Source: Sycobia sp. Sy_11 (Eukaryota; Arthropoda; Insecta; Hymenoptera; Epichrysomallidae). From it: DNA of 64,000 nucleotides. Numbering within the stretch: position 1 is the first letter of the stretch; every line of letters begins with the position of its first letter. The DNA is taken from positions 909,501-973,500 of the forward strand of contig JACCIC010000039.1 of assembly GCA_018907035.1 (NCBI GenBank), written 5' to 3'. This document shows, in pieces, positions 23,479-34,079 of the stretch. A model generated the notes under the pieces. It was not told the origin of the DNA. It did no database searches and worked only from the letters and a program-made list of their open reading frames with translations. The position numbers and the translations under genes were made by a program.

Positions 23479-25380
23479 GTGAGTCGGACGCGCCTTTGCC
23501 GGCGTTCCCGGTATTTGTCGCTGGCCCGCGTTTATCTGTATATGCGTATGCCTTTGTGAATGCGACGCATTTGAAAGACGCATTCTCGTTTTGCGTCGTA
23601 ATAAAATTCAATCTTAGATCTATTCTCCATTGTGGGGTGTGTGAGAATAAATTAAAAGTCGAGCGTTCTTGATTATCAATATGAATGAAAAGTTTATGTT
23701 CGTCCTTTCATCATTCATTAGTTCTGAAAAAGTTGAAAGTCTAAGGATGGAAAATTTTTGTTTTTTTTCGTTTGAAGTATGAGTGTATAGTCTTGAAATA
23801 TTTGATACCCTTTTCAGATTATTTTGATTTATGTACCACTCCTTGTTTTTCTTTTGTTTTTGTTTTTGTTTTTATTTTTTTGTTGAGTACGTGTATTACA
23901 ACTAAAAGTGTACCTCTGTCACACTATTTATGATCTTTTAAAATATTAGTATGTTTACATATATAAAATAATGTTTTACGTCAATTTTTAAAATTATAAT
24001 TGCTTTTTCGTGAAATGTTTCAAGATAAAACATAAAACCTACTTTTTCTCGTATGAATTTTATATCAGAAAATTTAATGTACTTTTAGCAGAAAAATGTA
24101 AAAACCGAATTATTTTACGAAATTACATTCTAAAATTATTAGATAATTTCATGGCAATAGAAACACGAAATCCGTTTTAAAGGACGAACATTTTTATACT
24201 GTTGATACATTCAGCGCAAAAACGCAGAATATTTTATTTAAAAAATCAATAATAACAAAAGAAAAATGTGTTTCATCCTGATGTACGTGATGCAAGTAAA
24301 TAATTTAGATATTGATTTTTTGATCAGGCTTAAGTTAGAATAGAAGCCTGATATTTTCCGGTGCAGAACATTTCAACAAAAACAAAAAAAAATAATCACG
24401 CAAGGAAACACCCAAGAAACCAATAAATTTTAAACTTAAGTGTAATAGTTGTACAGTTAGGAATATCATTTAAATATTTAATAATATTCTTAAATTGGAG
24501 AACGAGATGTTGAACGAAATATTTACGAATTGAAAAGTACCAGAGGTCTATTCAAGTTTAAATCTGATACAAGAGCAAAATGAATATATTAAGGGTCTGA
24601 TGGTCACTATTGTCAAATTTTAAAGCGAGATAATACATAAATAAATTTCTAATTTAATTATGCTAATTAAATTACATAAAGAATGAAAAAACACAAGGAA
24701 AACGTGTAAATTTCACTTAATAGGTGGATCGGTAAAATGGCGTGTGACCTACCTTTGACCTACTAGGACTTGATAGATTTAAGATTACTTAAACATCGAA
24801 TGGAATTATTTTTCCCGCGCGTAGAGATATGTTTGTAGATGAAGATCTACAATTCATCTATACGCACTTTCACAGACAAAATAATACATTTGAACGTTTA
24901 AGTAATATTACTTATATTAGAGATACTATTAGAGACACAACCGACTTAAGGCCCATACTATAAGGCCCATACTCTTATAATTTGAATTTGCTTCATAATT
25001 TCAAAAGAAATTTCAAATTTTCATTCACATCTAATCTTTTCCTAAAATTGGACACTGATAAACGCTATTATCTTAATATATTTATTTAATTGAATATATC
25101 GATCGTTTTTCGCATCGAAGCTCTTTACTTATACGCCGTAAAGCAAATCGATGCGCATCCCAATCCATATTCACTTTATCCTACTATAACTGTTATATCC
25201 ATTGTTCTACTACTAATCGACTTTAAACTCTATTCCGCTCGGCACTCATAAAACTTATCTTGTTCCCTTTAACTGCGTAGGCATTTTACTCGAAGCAAAA
25301 TAGCGCCGAGCCGCTTACATTTATATCCCGCGCGAAGTTACGAAAAGTAAAAGCTCCCCGCCGAAAGCCCAAATCGATCG
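23479..25380. other. AT-rich part of intron 2
   Basis: AT-rich DNA without recognisable genes. A short direct repeat AAGGCCCATACT occurs twice near 24950-24975. Confidence 0.5.
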
Positions 25381-25557
25381 CGGGTTCGGGGAGTGGGAGA
25401 GGGGAGGCGGTTATGGCTTTGCTCCCGATGCATTATTAGGGGGCCGCCTCGGTCGTTCCGCCGTACGCGCCAAAAGCTCTATTCTAAAAGAAAAAAAAAT
25501 CAAGAAAGAAAAGAAGAAAAAGGAACGAAATCGGCAAAAGCGCGCGTCGTACCTACC

Positions 25558-25558
<1 letters not shown>

Positions 25559-25606
<48 letters not shown>
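25559..25606 (+). repeat. (TA)n microsatellite
   Basis: TA repeat of about 24 units. Confidence 0.95.
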
Positions 25607-25610
<4 letters not shown>

Positions 25611-25873
25611 TTACTGCAGCATTTATCCCTCCCCCTCCCTCCAAGCGCAGCCACCTTTTTTTGGCCTCCCCGTCGCTGCCGCGCCTCGTGAAAGCGATAA
25701 ATTTCGGTCGTGCGCGCCCGCGCGCGTAAAGGATATAGAAAAGTTAAATTGAATACTAGGGAATTTCGCTTCGAGATGACGGCCTCTAGGTTTTTTCTTA
25801 GTCGCAGTCCGGATACGAGCCGAGAGTCGTGAAAGATTTAGCCGGGGGAGGATTTGTCGTCGTTCGCCGTACA

Positions 25874-25876
<3 letters not shown>

Positions 25877-25928
<52 letters not shown>
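25877..25928 (+). repeat. (AT)n microsatellite
   Basis: AT repeat of about 26 units, about 270 bp downstream of a similar tract. Confidence 0.95.
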
Positions 25929-25934
<6 letters not shown>

Positions 25935-26547
25935 GAATTAGAGAAATATTTAGTTTCTATATACAGGCGTCCGTATAATCTACTTTCTTTTCTTTTTTAT
26001 TATGCGCTTTAAAAAAGAGGAACGTCGGAGAAGAGAAGGCGCAAATAAGTTCGCTTGTTCAAGACTATAGACATATATAAGCTCGCGTACAAAAGCGGAG
26101 ATGGAAGTTTGTTACGATCTTGCCTTTTATCGGGAGCGCGAGGCGTTCTTTTTAAATTGCCACTTAAAAAACCACGGCTATATTATTCAATTTGGCCTCG
26201 TTGATAAAAGCGGACTTATTAGCCGCTGTTGAAGTGTTAAGAGCCTAGTTCAATTACCGGTTGGGAGACGGGGGAACGGTAATCGCGAGGTCGTTAAAAA
26301 TTGAAAATACGAAACGATAGTGCATAAATATATTTAATTGCATGAAAAATTCTCTTTTAAAGAAAAGTATCGGTCGCGCTTTGCTGTCGAATTAATCACA
26401 TAAATTATAGTAGAAAATCGTATTATCAAACATTTTATAAATCCTTCTTTGTATATCGTTTTTCAGAATTAAGAAGCTTATTTCTCATCGAAATATGAAA
26501 CGTAGATTGCATGTTCACGTTTCGACGAAAGATATTCTCCAAACTAT

Positions 26548-26706
26548 TATGATATTTAATGGTTTATATCTTATAGCGACATTTAGAAGAAGATAAAGAA
26601 GATAATGAACGGCTTTAGCTTAAAGCCAAACAAGTTACGACGTCGGAAATTCTTTAAAACGCGCCTTGTTTGATTAATTCCTTCGCACTTTTTTCATTTC
26701 TCATCG
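26548..26706 (+). repeat. Left arm of a long inverted repeat
   Basis: This 159-nt segment matches the reverse complement of 27025-27182 at roughly 87% identity by eye, with a single one-base gap in the core. Shared blocks include AGATAAAGAAGATAAT, CCAAACAAGT and GGAAATTCTTTAAAACGC. The arms are separated by about 318 bp. It could be a foldback or MITE-like transposon with long terminal inverted repeats, or an inverted duplication. In the host transcript it would form a long hairpin. Confidence 0.85.
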
Positions 26707-26940
26707 TCGTTTTTAGAATCTAGTTCTAGTTGTTGTCTCTTATTTTATGTGGATAATAAATTATTCTTTTGCTTTCCATATCTTGATATCATTATTGGTT
26801 TGCAACGATTTGTTAATATATGCTGCTTATATATTATAATTAAATATGACATTATAGGTATTATAAGGTACTGATTATTATCAACCGAGAATTCGTATTC
26901 TAAATGTATATCATCTACCGTACACATTGCTCTACAAATC

Positions 26941-27002
<62 letters not shown>
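26941..27002 (+). repeat. (TA)n-(GA)n compound microsatellite
   Basis: About 13 TA units followed directly by about 18 GA units, inside the loop of the long inverted repeat. Confidence 0.95.
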
Positions 27003-27008
<6 letters not shown>

Positions 27009-27024
27009 TTCATCAAGTCGAATG

Positions 27025-27182
27025 CGAAGCAAAATGAAAAAAAGACGAAACAATTAATCAAACAAGGTGCGTTTTAAAGAATTTCCGCGTCGCCACTTGT
27101 TTGGTTTTAAGTTAAGGCCATTTATTATCTTCTTTATCTTCTACTAAATGCCGCTATAAGATATAAATCATTAAATATCATA
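27025..27182 (-). repeat. Right arm of a long inverted repeat
   Basis: This is the reverse-complement partner of 26548-26706. In the first 130 positions the differences are nine transitions, two transversions and one single-base indel. It is followed 15 bp later by a (TA)n tract, so the outer boundary of the element may have been reshaped by microsatellite growth. No transposase-like frame lies between the arms. Confidence 0.85.
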
Positions 27183-27194
27183 CCAAATTATTTC

Positions 27195-27197
<3 letters not shown>

Positions 27198-27243
<46 letters not shown>
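27198..27243 (+). repeat. (TA)n microsatellite
   Basis: TA repeat of about 23 units just outside the right arm of the inverted repeat. Confidence 0.95.
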
Positions 27244-27245
<2 letters not shown>

Positions 27246-28640
27246 ATCGCCGAATCTAAGACATATTCACGTAGACGCAATTTCCATCAGAAGTAATCGA
27301 AGCAAACGTCATTCTCGGTACGAGTACCAAGGAGGTGTCGCTAATTATTATTAATTTACTTAATCACATTCGAATTTTTTTAAATCGTAAATCTCCATCG
27401 CTCGTCCGCCCTTCGGCGGATCCTCTCCACCTTCCAGCTCGATATAATTTTACTCAATGCCGAAAATCCATAAAATCGAAAATAAAGCGCGCTCCTCGAC
27501 GAAAAGCGAGCGGGCGCACGGTCGTAAAAGACGCTGCCATCCCTCCCGCAGCAGGATGAAAGCGTACCGAGCGCTCAGAAAGTCGTTAGATATATACATA
27601 TTATATATATATATATAGGAATTCTCGGATTTTTTTTTCGAGGGTGGAGACGCACCACTGCATCTTCAGGTGAGAGACGCACTTGATTCGTCGTAACAAT
27701 TTGGAAGAGAAAGTTTTATTAAAAACGCTCACGCGGCGCCACACGAGCGTGTCATTCGCCCCCTCCCCCCCGCGCCAATTGACTGCTGTCGAATTCTAGC
27801 GATCGAGCCACGCCAGTGCGACGGAAATAAATCGATGGGATCGACAGTGATAGAGAAGAAGAAGGCGGGGAAAGTAGTGATGGAGGCGCGGCCGTGATCG
27901 CACTGTAGCCCGTAAATTTTTTTTAAGATCCTCGTGAATCAGGCGGCCGAGGACGCGGGATTCTTCGTTTGAATTTTTAGCTCGCGAGCGGGCGAGGCCG
28001 GGCGGAGACGGCTAAAGGAGCTAAAAGTGAAGGGCGCGTGGGGGGGGGGGCGGGGTGCTGTAATTTTTGTTACACCGACCGTTATATGAAAACTCCCGCT
28101 GAAACTAGAAATTACACTGGGAGCACTTATATTCCGTGAGAGTCGTAAAACTTCTCTAGCATTATTTCACTCGAATCGTTAAATTTCTCTAAAAGTTTGA
28201 TTTTCACTTTGTCGGGAGCTCGTGCGGGGCGGGGAGAATGGGGGCGGGGAGGTTTAGAACCCCCTTCTGGAGTTCTTATAATGTTTTTAAATGTCGGTAT
28301 AACATTTTTAAAGATCCTTCGCGCGCTCGCCCTCGAGCATTCATAAAAATTTTTAAAGCTGCAAAAGTACGAATGAAAATAATTTATGGACAGGAGTCGA
28401 GGAACGGTTTATTTTTACACTTGTTTATGCGCATTTTAACTGGCCATTAAAATATTCGCCTTGAATTTTTGGAAAGTTGCATTTTCAGGTTAATTTTTCA
28501 CTGTTTCATTTGAATTCATTTACTTTGTTTTTGTAAAAAAGTAATTTTCTAAAATACCAGAAATGCGCGCGAAATAAGCAGAAAAGAAAATCAAAAAAAA
28601 AAAAAAAAAAAAGAAAGAAACAAACAAATATGCAACTACG
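27244..28640. other. Noncoding GC-rich island and A-run
   Basis: GC-rich noncoding DNA from about 27400 to 28430 with a G run near 28041-28050, followed by AT-rich sequence ending in an A run of about 19 at 28594-28612. No gene is supported. Confidence 0.45.
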
Positions 28641-28916
28641 GCGAACAGAGGCAAAAGAAACTTGCCCGCGTGCGATTATTAATACCAACGACAAAACGCT
28701 GAAAGTTTCGCCCCGCGCGCGGCCCGCCGCCCCCGTTTCAAGAGCGGCAGAAATGACTTTGCGTTTAATAAACGCGGCTTGTAATTTTAATTTCCCACGA
28801 GTGTGTCGCGCATAAGTAAACCGACTGCGAGTTATATTAGATCAGCGCAACTTCGTCCTTGCGGATTGTCCGCGGGAAATGGCGCAACTTTGCCCCGGGT
28901 GAGCGCGCGCTCGGCG

Positions 28917-28920
<4 letters not shown>

Positions 28921-28957
<37 letters not shown>
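28921..28957 (+). repeat. (GA)n microsatellite
   Basis: AG/GA repeat of about 18 units. Confidence 0.95.
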
Positions 28958-28958
<1 letters not shown>

Positions 28959-29557
28959 GGGGACGGGTAGAAAGGACAAAAATATAAACTTACCGCGGGC
29001 GACAATGAAGCGTCGACAAAAGAAAAGCGAAACGGAAGCGTGTAAACAAAGGTGAGGCGAAGCGGTCCGTGAAAGAGCACTCGGGGGAAACAAAGGGAGA
29101 GGCAGAACGACAAAGGAAGGAAAGGGGTAGCGGGCGACGGAGAAACGGCGAGAGGAACCCCCGTGAAGTGTAACCAGATAAACGGCCGGCATGCACGAGC
29201 GCGCGCGCCCGCCCGCGCGCACGCGGCGGTCCTATTAAATTCCAATGTAATTTCTCCGTCGCTGCCGCTCCCCTCCCTCCCTCGCGCCCTGCCCCTTCTG
29301 CGCTCCGGTTACTCGTGACCAGGAATTCGATTTACAGTTCGGCCGTGTCGGGAGGACGGGACGGGAGGCGGATAGATCGGGAGACCAACGAGAGAGAAAA
29401 TCCGGCGCAGCGGAGACTTGCCATCGGTTTTTTTTTTCTCGCGCCCCACCCCCCTCCCCCGAGGGGCGAGTGAACGCGCTCGCGCGCGGACCACGGAAAA
29501 GCTCTCGGGGACGAGTCGACGACGAGCAGACATTATCCCTGTGTAAAAGCTCTCCTG

Positions 29558-29560
<3 letters not shown>

Positions 29561-29596
<36 letters not shown>
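29561..29596 (+). repeat. (CT)n microsatellite
   Basis: TC/CT repeat of 18 units, complementary to the (GA)n tract about 600 bp upstream. Confidence 0.95.
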
Positions 29597-29598
<2 letters not shown>

Positions 29599-31131
29599 CC
29601 GAAACGCCTTGCTCGCGGAGCTTCCTCGCGAGCAAGCGTGTTATTTGTAGAAGTAGCCCAGCGGCGTCGATGGAGCCGTCCCCCGTAATAGGGAGAAATC
29701 GAATTTTTCCCGACGCAAGCATCGAGTCCCGAACAGGGTAGGACTTTTTCGCGAACGAAATCATGAATCGAGATTGATATAGATAGAGAGAGAGAGTGAG
29801 AGAGCGCGAGCGAGCGGGAGCTAATACGCCGGTAGGTAGGAATACATTTCTCTCTCGCATGTACTATATGCAATGTTTCTGCAATCCTATTCTCCCCCAC
29901 CATCATAAGAAGTTAGCCTCATTCCCTTTGACGTACGATTGGTCTTGAACAGTCGGAAAGCAATTCTCGTTCGCCCCCGGCCGAATCCGTTTTTTTTATT
30001 CACGTCTCCGAGCGCGGATCGAGGCTATCTAACCGCTAAAAAAAAAAAAAAAAAAAAAAACGCAAAAAAGGCGGCGGAAAAAGCGCCCCGTATTCTCCAA
30101 CGTTTCTCATCTAAAGCGCGCGAACTTTTTCGTTCACCGAGCTAATTGCCAAAAACGTGGCTAGCCAGCGAAACAGTCGGGCAGAGCTCGAAACTGCCGT
30201 ATAATAAAAGTCACCGACTTGATTTGCGCTCGTTCCGCGCGTTCGTCCCTGCAGAGATAAAAATATCTTACGCGCCCCCCCGGAGCGGGCAACTTTCGCG
30301 CGCTAGCCGACCCGCCGGACGCGCGGCTGAGGTGATAAGCGGTGGAGGAGGGGAGACGGTAAAGGAGAAAACAGAAAGAATGGAGGAAAGGAGAGATATT
30401 CCTGGACAAGTCTTTGGAGAGCTGGAGGCGAAGCGTGCAGGAAGCGAGATTCGGGCGAGTGCGGCGTTTACAGTGAAGCTTGCCGTTACAGAGCCCGGGT
30501 TCACGAAGGAAGGTCGTGTAATGCAAGTACGTAAATTCAGAGGACTCGGGGGACGGTGGATGATCGAAAAAGCGTCCCGTTTACGATAAAAACACTCTTG
30601 TCCGTAAGAGCATGTAGAAAAAAGCAAATCACAAGTAGAAGTCCGCGTTGATCTGGAATTATTATATAGCTAAGCAGAATCGGAGTCGTGAAAAAATTTA
30701 AAATGCCCAACAATATCGAAAGTCGGACGACAGCTTCGTTCAGGTCGTGAGCCAAGGCTTCGCGTGGCGACCTTAAACGACGTGCGAGCCGGCAATTCGA
30801 ACATTTAAAAATCGAGTGAATATCGCTTACGCTTTCGGACCTCGATGGAAAAACAAGTATTTATTATTAACGCGCACTCTGAGCTGAGAAAATACAATTT
30901 AAAAATTCTTTAATTATCAAGCCCACGTAAGTCATGTACGAGATATAGTGAAGGTAGAAAGTTACATATAATAATTTGCATAAATGAATCCTAAATAGGT
31001 GTGAATATGTCGAGCAGTTCTAACTTTTAACTTTGTCGTAATTAATTAACATTAAATTCTAATAAATTAATAAAAATCCAATAAAGTAAATCAATAACAA
31101 GTAAGTTAATGAAATAATGAACGGCAGATTA

Positions 31132-31134
<3 letters not shown>

Positions 31135-31172
<38 letters not shown>
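31135..31172 (+). repeat. (AT)n microsatellite
   Basis: AT repeat of about 19 units followed by about ten T. Confidence 0.95.
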
Positions 31173-31180
<8 letters not shown>

Positions 31181-31390
31181 TTCATAGTTGTAATTGATTG
31201 AATTTCTTTATTATTTCATAAATACTTGCGCTAAACAAGCAACCGGGAACGATTAGTTAAAGAAAAATGAAAAAGAAGTTTTAGGGATTTTGAAATTTTC
31301 TCACTAGTTAATTAATAATAGACAAAAATTGATCAATAGACTATCAAGAGACAAAATAATAAGTGATAATAACTATAACGATAACGATAG

Positions 31391-31391
31391 C

Positions 31392-31432
<41 letters not shown>

Positions 31433-31461
31433 CGATATTAATAATAATAATAATAATAATC
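31391..31461 (+). repeat. (CAA)n and (AAT)n trinucleotide repeats
   Basis: Fourteen CAA units (31391-31432), a short spacer, then about seven AAT units. Confidence 0.95.
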
Positions 31462-31694
31462 GCTGCCGTTATTTGAGCTTTCTCAGTTCAAAACTGACCC
31501 CAGGTATGCGATTAATTAAGTTTAGTCGTTGGCCAGAGTACCCTGTAAATGCTGGGCTTCTTTTTTCAAAATTCCTCTTCGAAAGCTACGCGAGCCGTGC
31601 ACAGCTAGATATCCCTTGATTATATTCTTCCGACAAACTTTTTTTATCAATTCTCTACTCTTGGAGTGCTTCCGCGACGGGGACGCGCTTGACA

Positions 31695-31703
<9 letters not shown>

Positions 31704-31749
<46 letters not shown>
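31704..31749 (+). repeat. (GA)n microsatellite
   Basis: GA repeat of about 23 units. Confidence 0.95.
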
Positions 31750-31751
<2 letters not shown>

Positions 31752-32220
31752 ATCCGAAAAGGAGATTAGGAAGGGGCGAGATCCGCGCAGGACTGATTTA
31801 CGATCCTCTTTGAGCGCGATATGTAGGGTCGTCGCGTCTTCCATATATTTTATATATGTGTAGCTTATCGCTGTTGGTCGGTCAATTTAGCAGGCTTTCG
31901 GGGGTTGGGGGGTCGAGGGGAGAGGGATGCCGAGAACCAGAGGGTACAGTTAAGTGGGTGAGTGGGAAAGGCGGGATGATAAACAATTTTTCACGCAACC
32001 GTGGACTTTCGCGTTGGCGTCGTTGGCCGCGGGGACTTGAGGGTGTGCGCGAGTTCGCGCGTATCCTCCCCCTTCGCCCCGTCATACCGCGCAACTCTCG
32101 TTTCCTTTTTGTAGCCGAGTTTTATGCACTTTTTTTTATTACCGCACAGGTATTTTCTATTGAGCGCGCTGCTGCGCCCGTACACCTGCTCTTCGTCTCT
32201 TTGTCTGTCCCTCTCTCTAC

Positions 32221-32228
<8 letters not shown>

Positions 32229-32262
<34 letters not shown>
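32229..32262 (+). repeat. (CT)n microsatellite
   Basis: CT repeat of about 16 units, complementary to the (GA)n tract about 480 bp upstream. Confidence 0.95.
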
Positions 32263-32265
<3 letters not shown>

Positions 32266-32989
32266 TACACACACTCTCGTACACACGCTATTCCGCAAGC
32301 TTAAATATTTCATCGAAGTGGAAATAAAACTGCTCTTTTAATGCAAATATCAGCGGTGCAGGAAGATTAATTTTTATTTATAAACTTTTCGATGGTTCGT
32401 GCGTGGGCTTGAGTGGGAAGGGCTGCGGGAAGGCTGCCACTTTGTACATGTAAAGAAAACAGACGCTTTGCGTTGTTAAGTACCGGGGTACATCGTTAAT
32501 GCAGCGTGTTTGATTGTTTTATTCTTGTGTGCTCACTTGTAAATAGAGCGTTTATTTGTTTTCTTTTCTTTACTAAACAACGAGGATTTGTATTTGGTTG
32601 TACCTGGTCGAGGGTATGTTTCATAGAAGTTAGCAGGTACATTTTGGATTTTAAGGGTGCATCAATTCAATTTAAACAATCCGAAAAATGATTGATTATT
32701 AAAAAAATGGAAAAGTTTAGTTGTGTAAGCGGAGAGATGTTGTATACCGTTTTCTATTTTGGCACAAATGTATTGGGTTTTGATAAAATTGAAATATATT
32801 ATAGATTTTCCATTTGTTACATGGACTAAACATAACGTTAAAAAGTTGAAATCATTAATTAAATCGTCGTTCAATGCTTGAAAAAATATTTGCTATATGT
32901 AAGGTATGTACATGGCGATTGAATCATTAATACAATTGTATTCTTACTTTATCAAATTTTGTCCGTATACTTGCTGTGAGAAATCGAAC

Positions 32990-33371
32990 GAGGACCGAAC
33001 GAATTTCAATTCAAAGCAATCGCCATTGCAGCGCAAGAATTGTAAGCGTGCAATGACATTCAAACAAATTACCGTTCGTTAGCCCGCGACACGGCCGCTC
33101 GGTAATCCCGCTGCTGCGAATAATTAAATGATAAATCGCCACTGCCATCGACGAAATAAACGCCCCGGTAAACGGAATACCATCGAAATAACCCGAGGCC
33201 CGCGCGAAATTTTTCACAATCCCCAAAGCGTGGACGCGCGATCGCGCGCGCGCGCGCACCGTGATTGATACACCGGGGAAACGTATCGAGCTCTAATAAA
33301 CGGGCGAGTCGAGGCGGACGGTACTCGCATTGGGAAACGGGCCGCCGACGAAGAGTGCGAGGGAAAGAGAC

Positions 33372-33421
<50 letters not shown>

Positions 33422-33710
33422 GAGGTTATACAGCGATATATACCACCTATTCTCCTCACACGACACGGCTACGCGCCCGCGCTCCATTTCCCCCTGCCGC
33501 AGGTGGCGCGAATCGAACGCCTCGACCCACCGAAGATCCAGGCGGTTGAGCCGGGACGAGAGCGATACAGTAACCCCCTGGCTTTCTGGATTTGCCCTCG
33601 ACGCGCGGCCGTGGGTAATTATTGGCGCGGACCACGGTGGCCCGCTAACTGGCCATTGATTAGGCCGAAGCCCCGGCCGCGTAATTAATGGAAGAGTCGT
33701 GTCAAAGGAA
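32990..33710. promoter_or_regulatory. Candidate regulatory island with TAATTA-type motifs
   Basis: GC-rich DNA with clustered homeodomain-type cores (AATAATTAAATGATAAAT near 33118, GTAATTATTGG near 33614, GTAATTAATGG near 33680) and CCATTGATTAGG near 33653. An alternating CG run (33234-33258) and GA repeats lie between them. The arrangement suggests an intronic enhancer. No conservation test could be made. Confidence 0.25.
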
Positions 33711-33726
33711 TAGCCGCGCCCGATAT

Positions 33727-33735
<9 letters not shown>

Positions 33736-33775
<40 letters not shown>

Positions 33776-33776
33776 A

Positions 33777-33823
<47 letters not shown>
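33736..33823 (+). repeat. (TA)n-(GA)n compound microsatellite
   Basis: About 19 TA units (33736-33773), a short GGAGGAA spacer, then about 21 GA units (33781-33823). It repeats the TA-then-GA order seen at 26941-27002. Confidence 0.95.
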
Positions 33824-33825
<2 letters not shown>

Positions 33826-34079
33826 CAGTGCCGCCTCGGGTGCACGCGCAGCGAGTGATCGAGTGGGCATTACGAGCGATTTCGTGTTCCGGGGTAGAGG
33901 AGCTGTATATACGCGCAGGTGCTGCGTCCAATCGCGAGGAGCTGGAATTTATCTCTCCTTTCCACGCTGCCGAACTCGCGCCAGGGAACTCCGAGCCGTT
34001 GTTCTCTGGTTTTTTCTATCTCTTTATTTCACTGGGTACTTGATTCTAATAAATTCTGCTATCTATCCGTAGGTAGAGA

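Larger units (their letters stand above)
25380..26310. other. GC-rich island with two (TA)n tracts
   Basis: Mixed-composition noncoding DNA. (TA)n tracts sit at 25559-25606 and 25877-25928. Open frames over them give Tyr/Ile runs and are rejected. Confidence 0.45.
28640..30770. other. GC-rich island with (GA)n, (CT)n and an A-run
   Basis: CpG-rich noncoding DNA holding (GA)n at 28921-28957, (CT)n at 29561-29596 and an A run of about 23 at 30038-30060. Long frames here, including a 223-codon minus-strand frame at 29235-29906, include Ser/Leu and Arg/Glu runs and are rejected. Confidence 0.45.
30771..31640. other. AT-rich DNA with (AT)n, (CAA)n and (AAT)n
   Basis: AT-rich noncoding DNA with (AT)n at 31135-31172 followed by a T run, then (CAA)n at 31391-31432 and (AAT)n at 31441-31461. 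The apparent polyasparagine frame at 31329-31619 is a read-through of the two trinucleotide repeats. Confidence 0.5.
31640..32980. other. GC-rich island then AT-rich DNA
   Basis: GC-rich up to about 32300, with (GA)n at 31704-31749, a G4-prone tract at 31900-31926 and (CT)n at 32229-32262. It is AT-rich after that. No gene is supported. Confidence 0.45.

Noticed and set aside
29235..29906. 223-codon minus-strand frame (and overlapping 183-codon frame)
   Set aside because: Contains Arg/Glu and Ser/Leu runs from (GA)n/(CT)n and no recognisable domain; several frames are open at once.
31329..31619. Polyasparagine open frame resembling a prion-like protein
   Set aside because: It is a read-through of (CAA)n and (AAT)n microsatellites with no splice or codon-use support.
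33503..33688. Frame and tRNA-like T-loop (GCGTTCGATTCGC on the minus strand)
   Set aside because: No cloverleaf forms, the B-box differs from consensus at its ends, and the frame has no recognisable domain.
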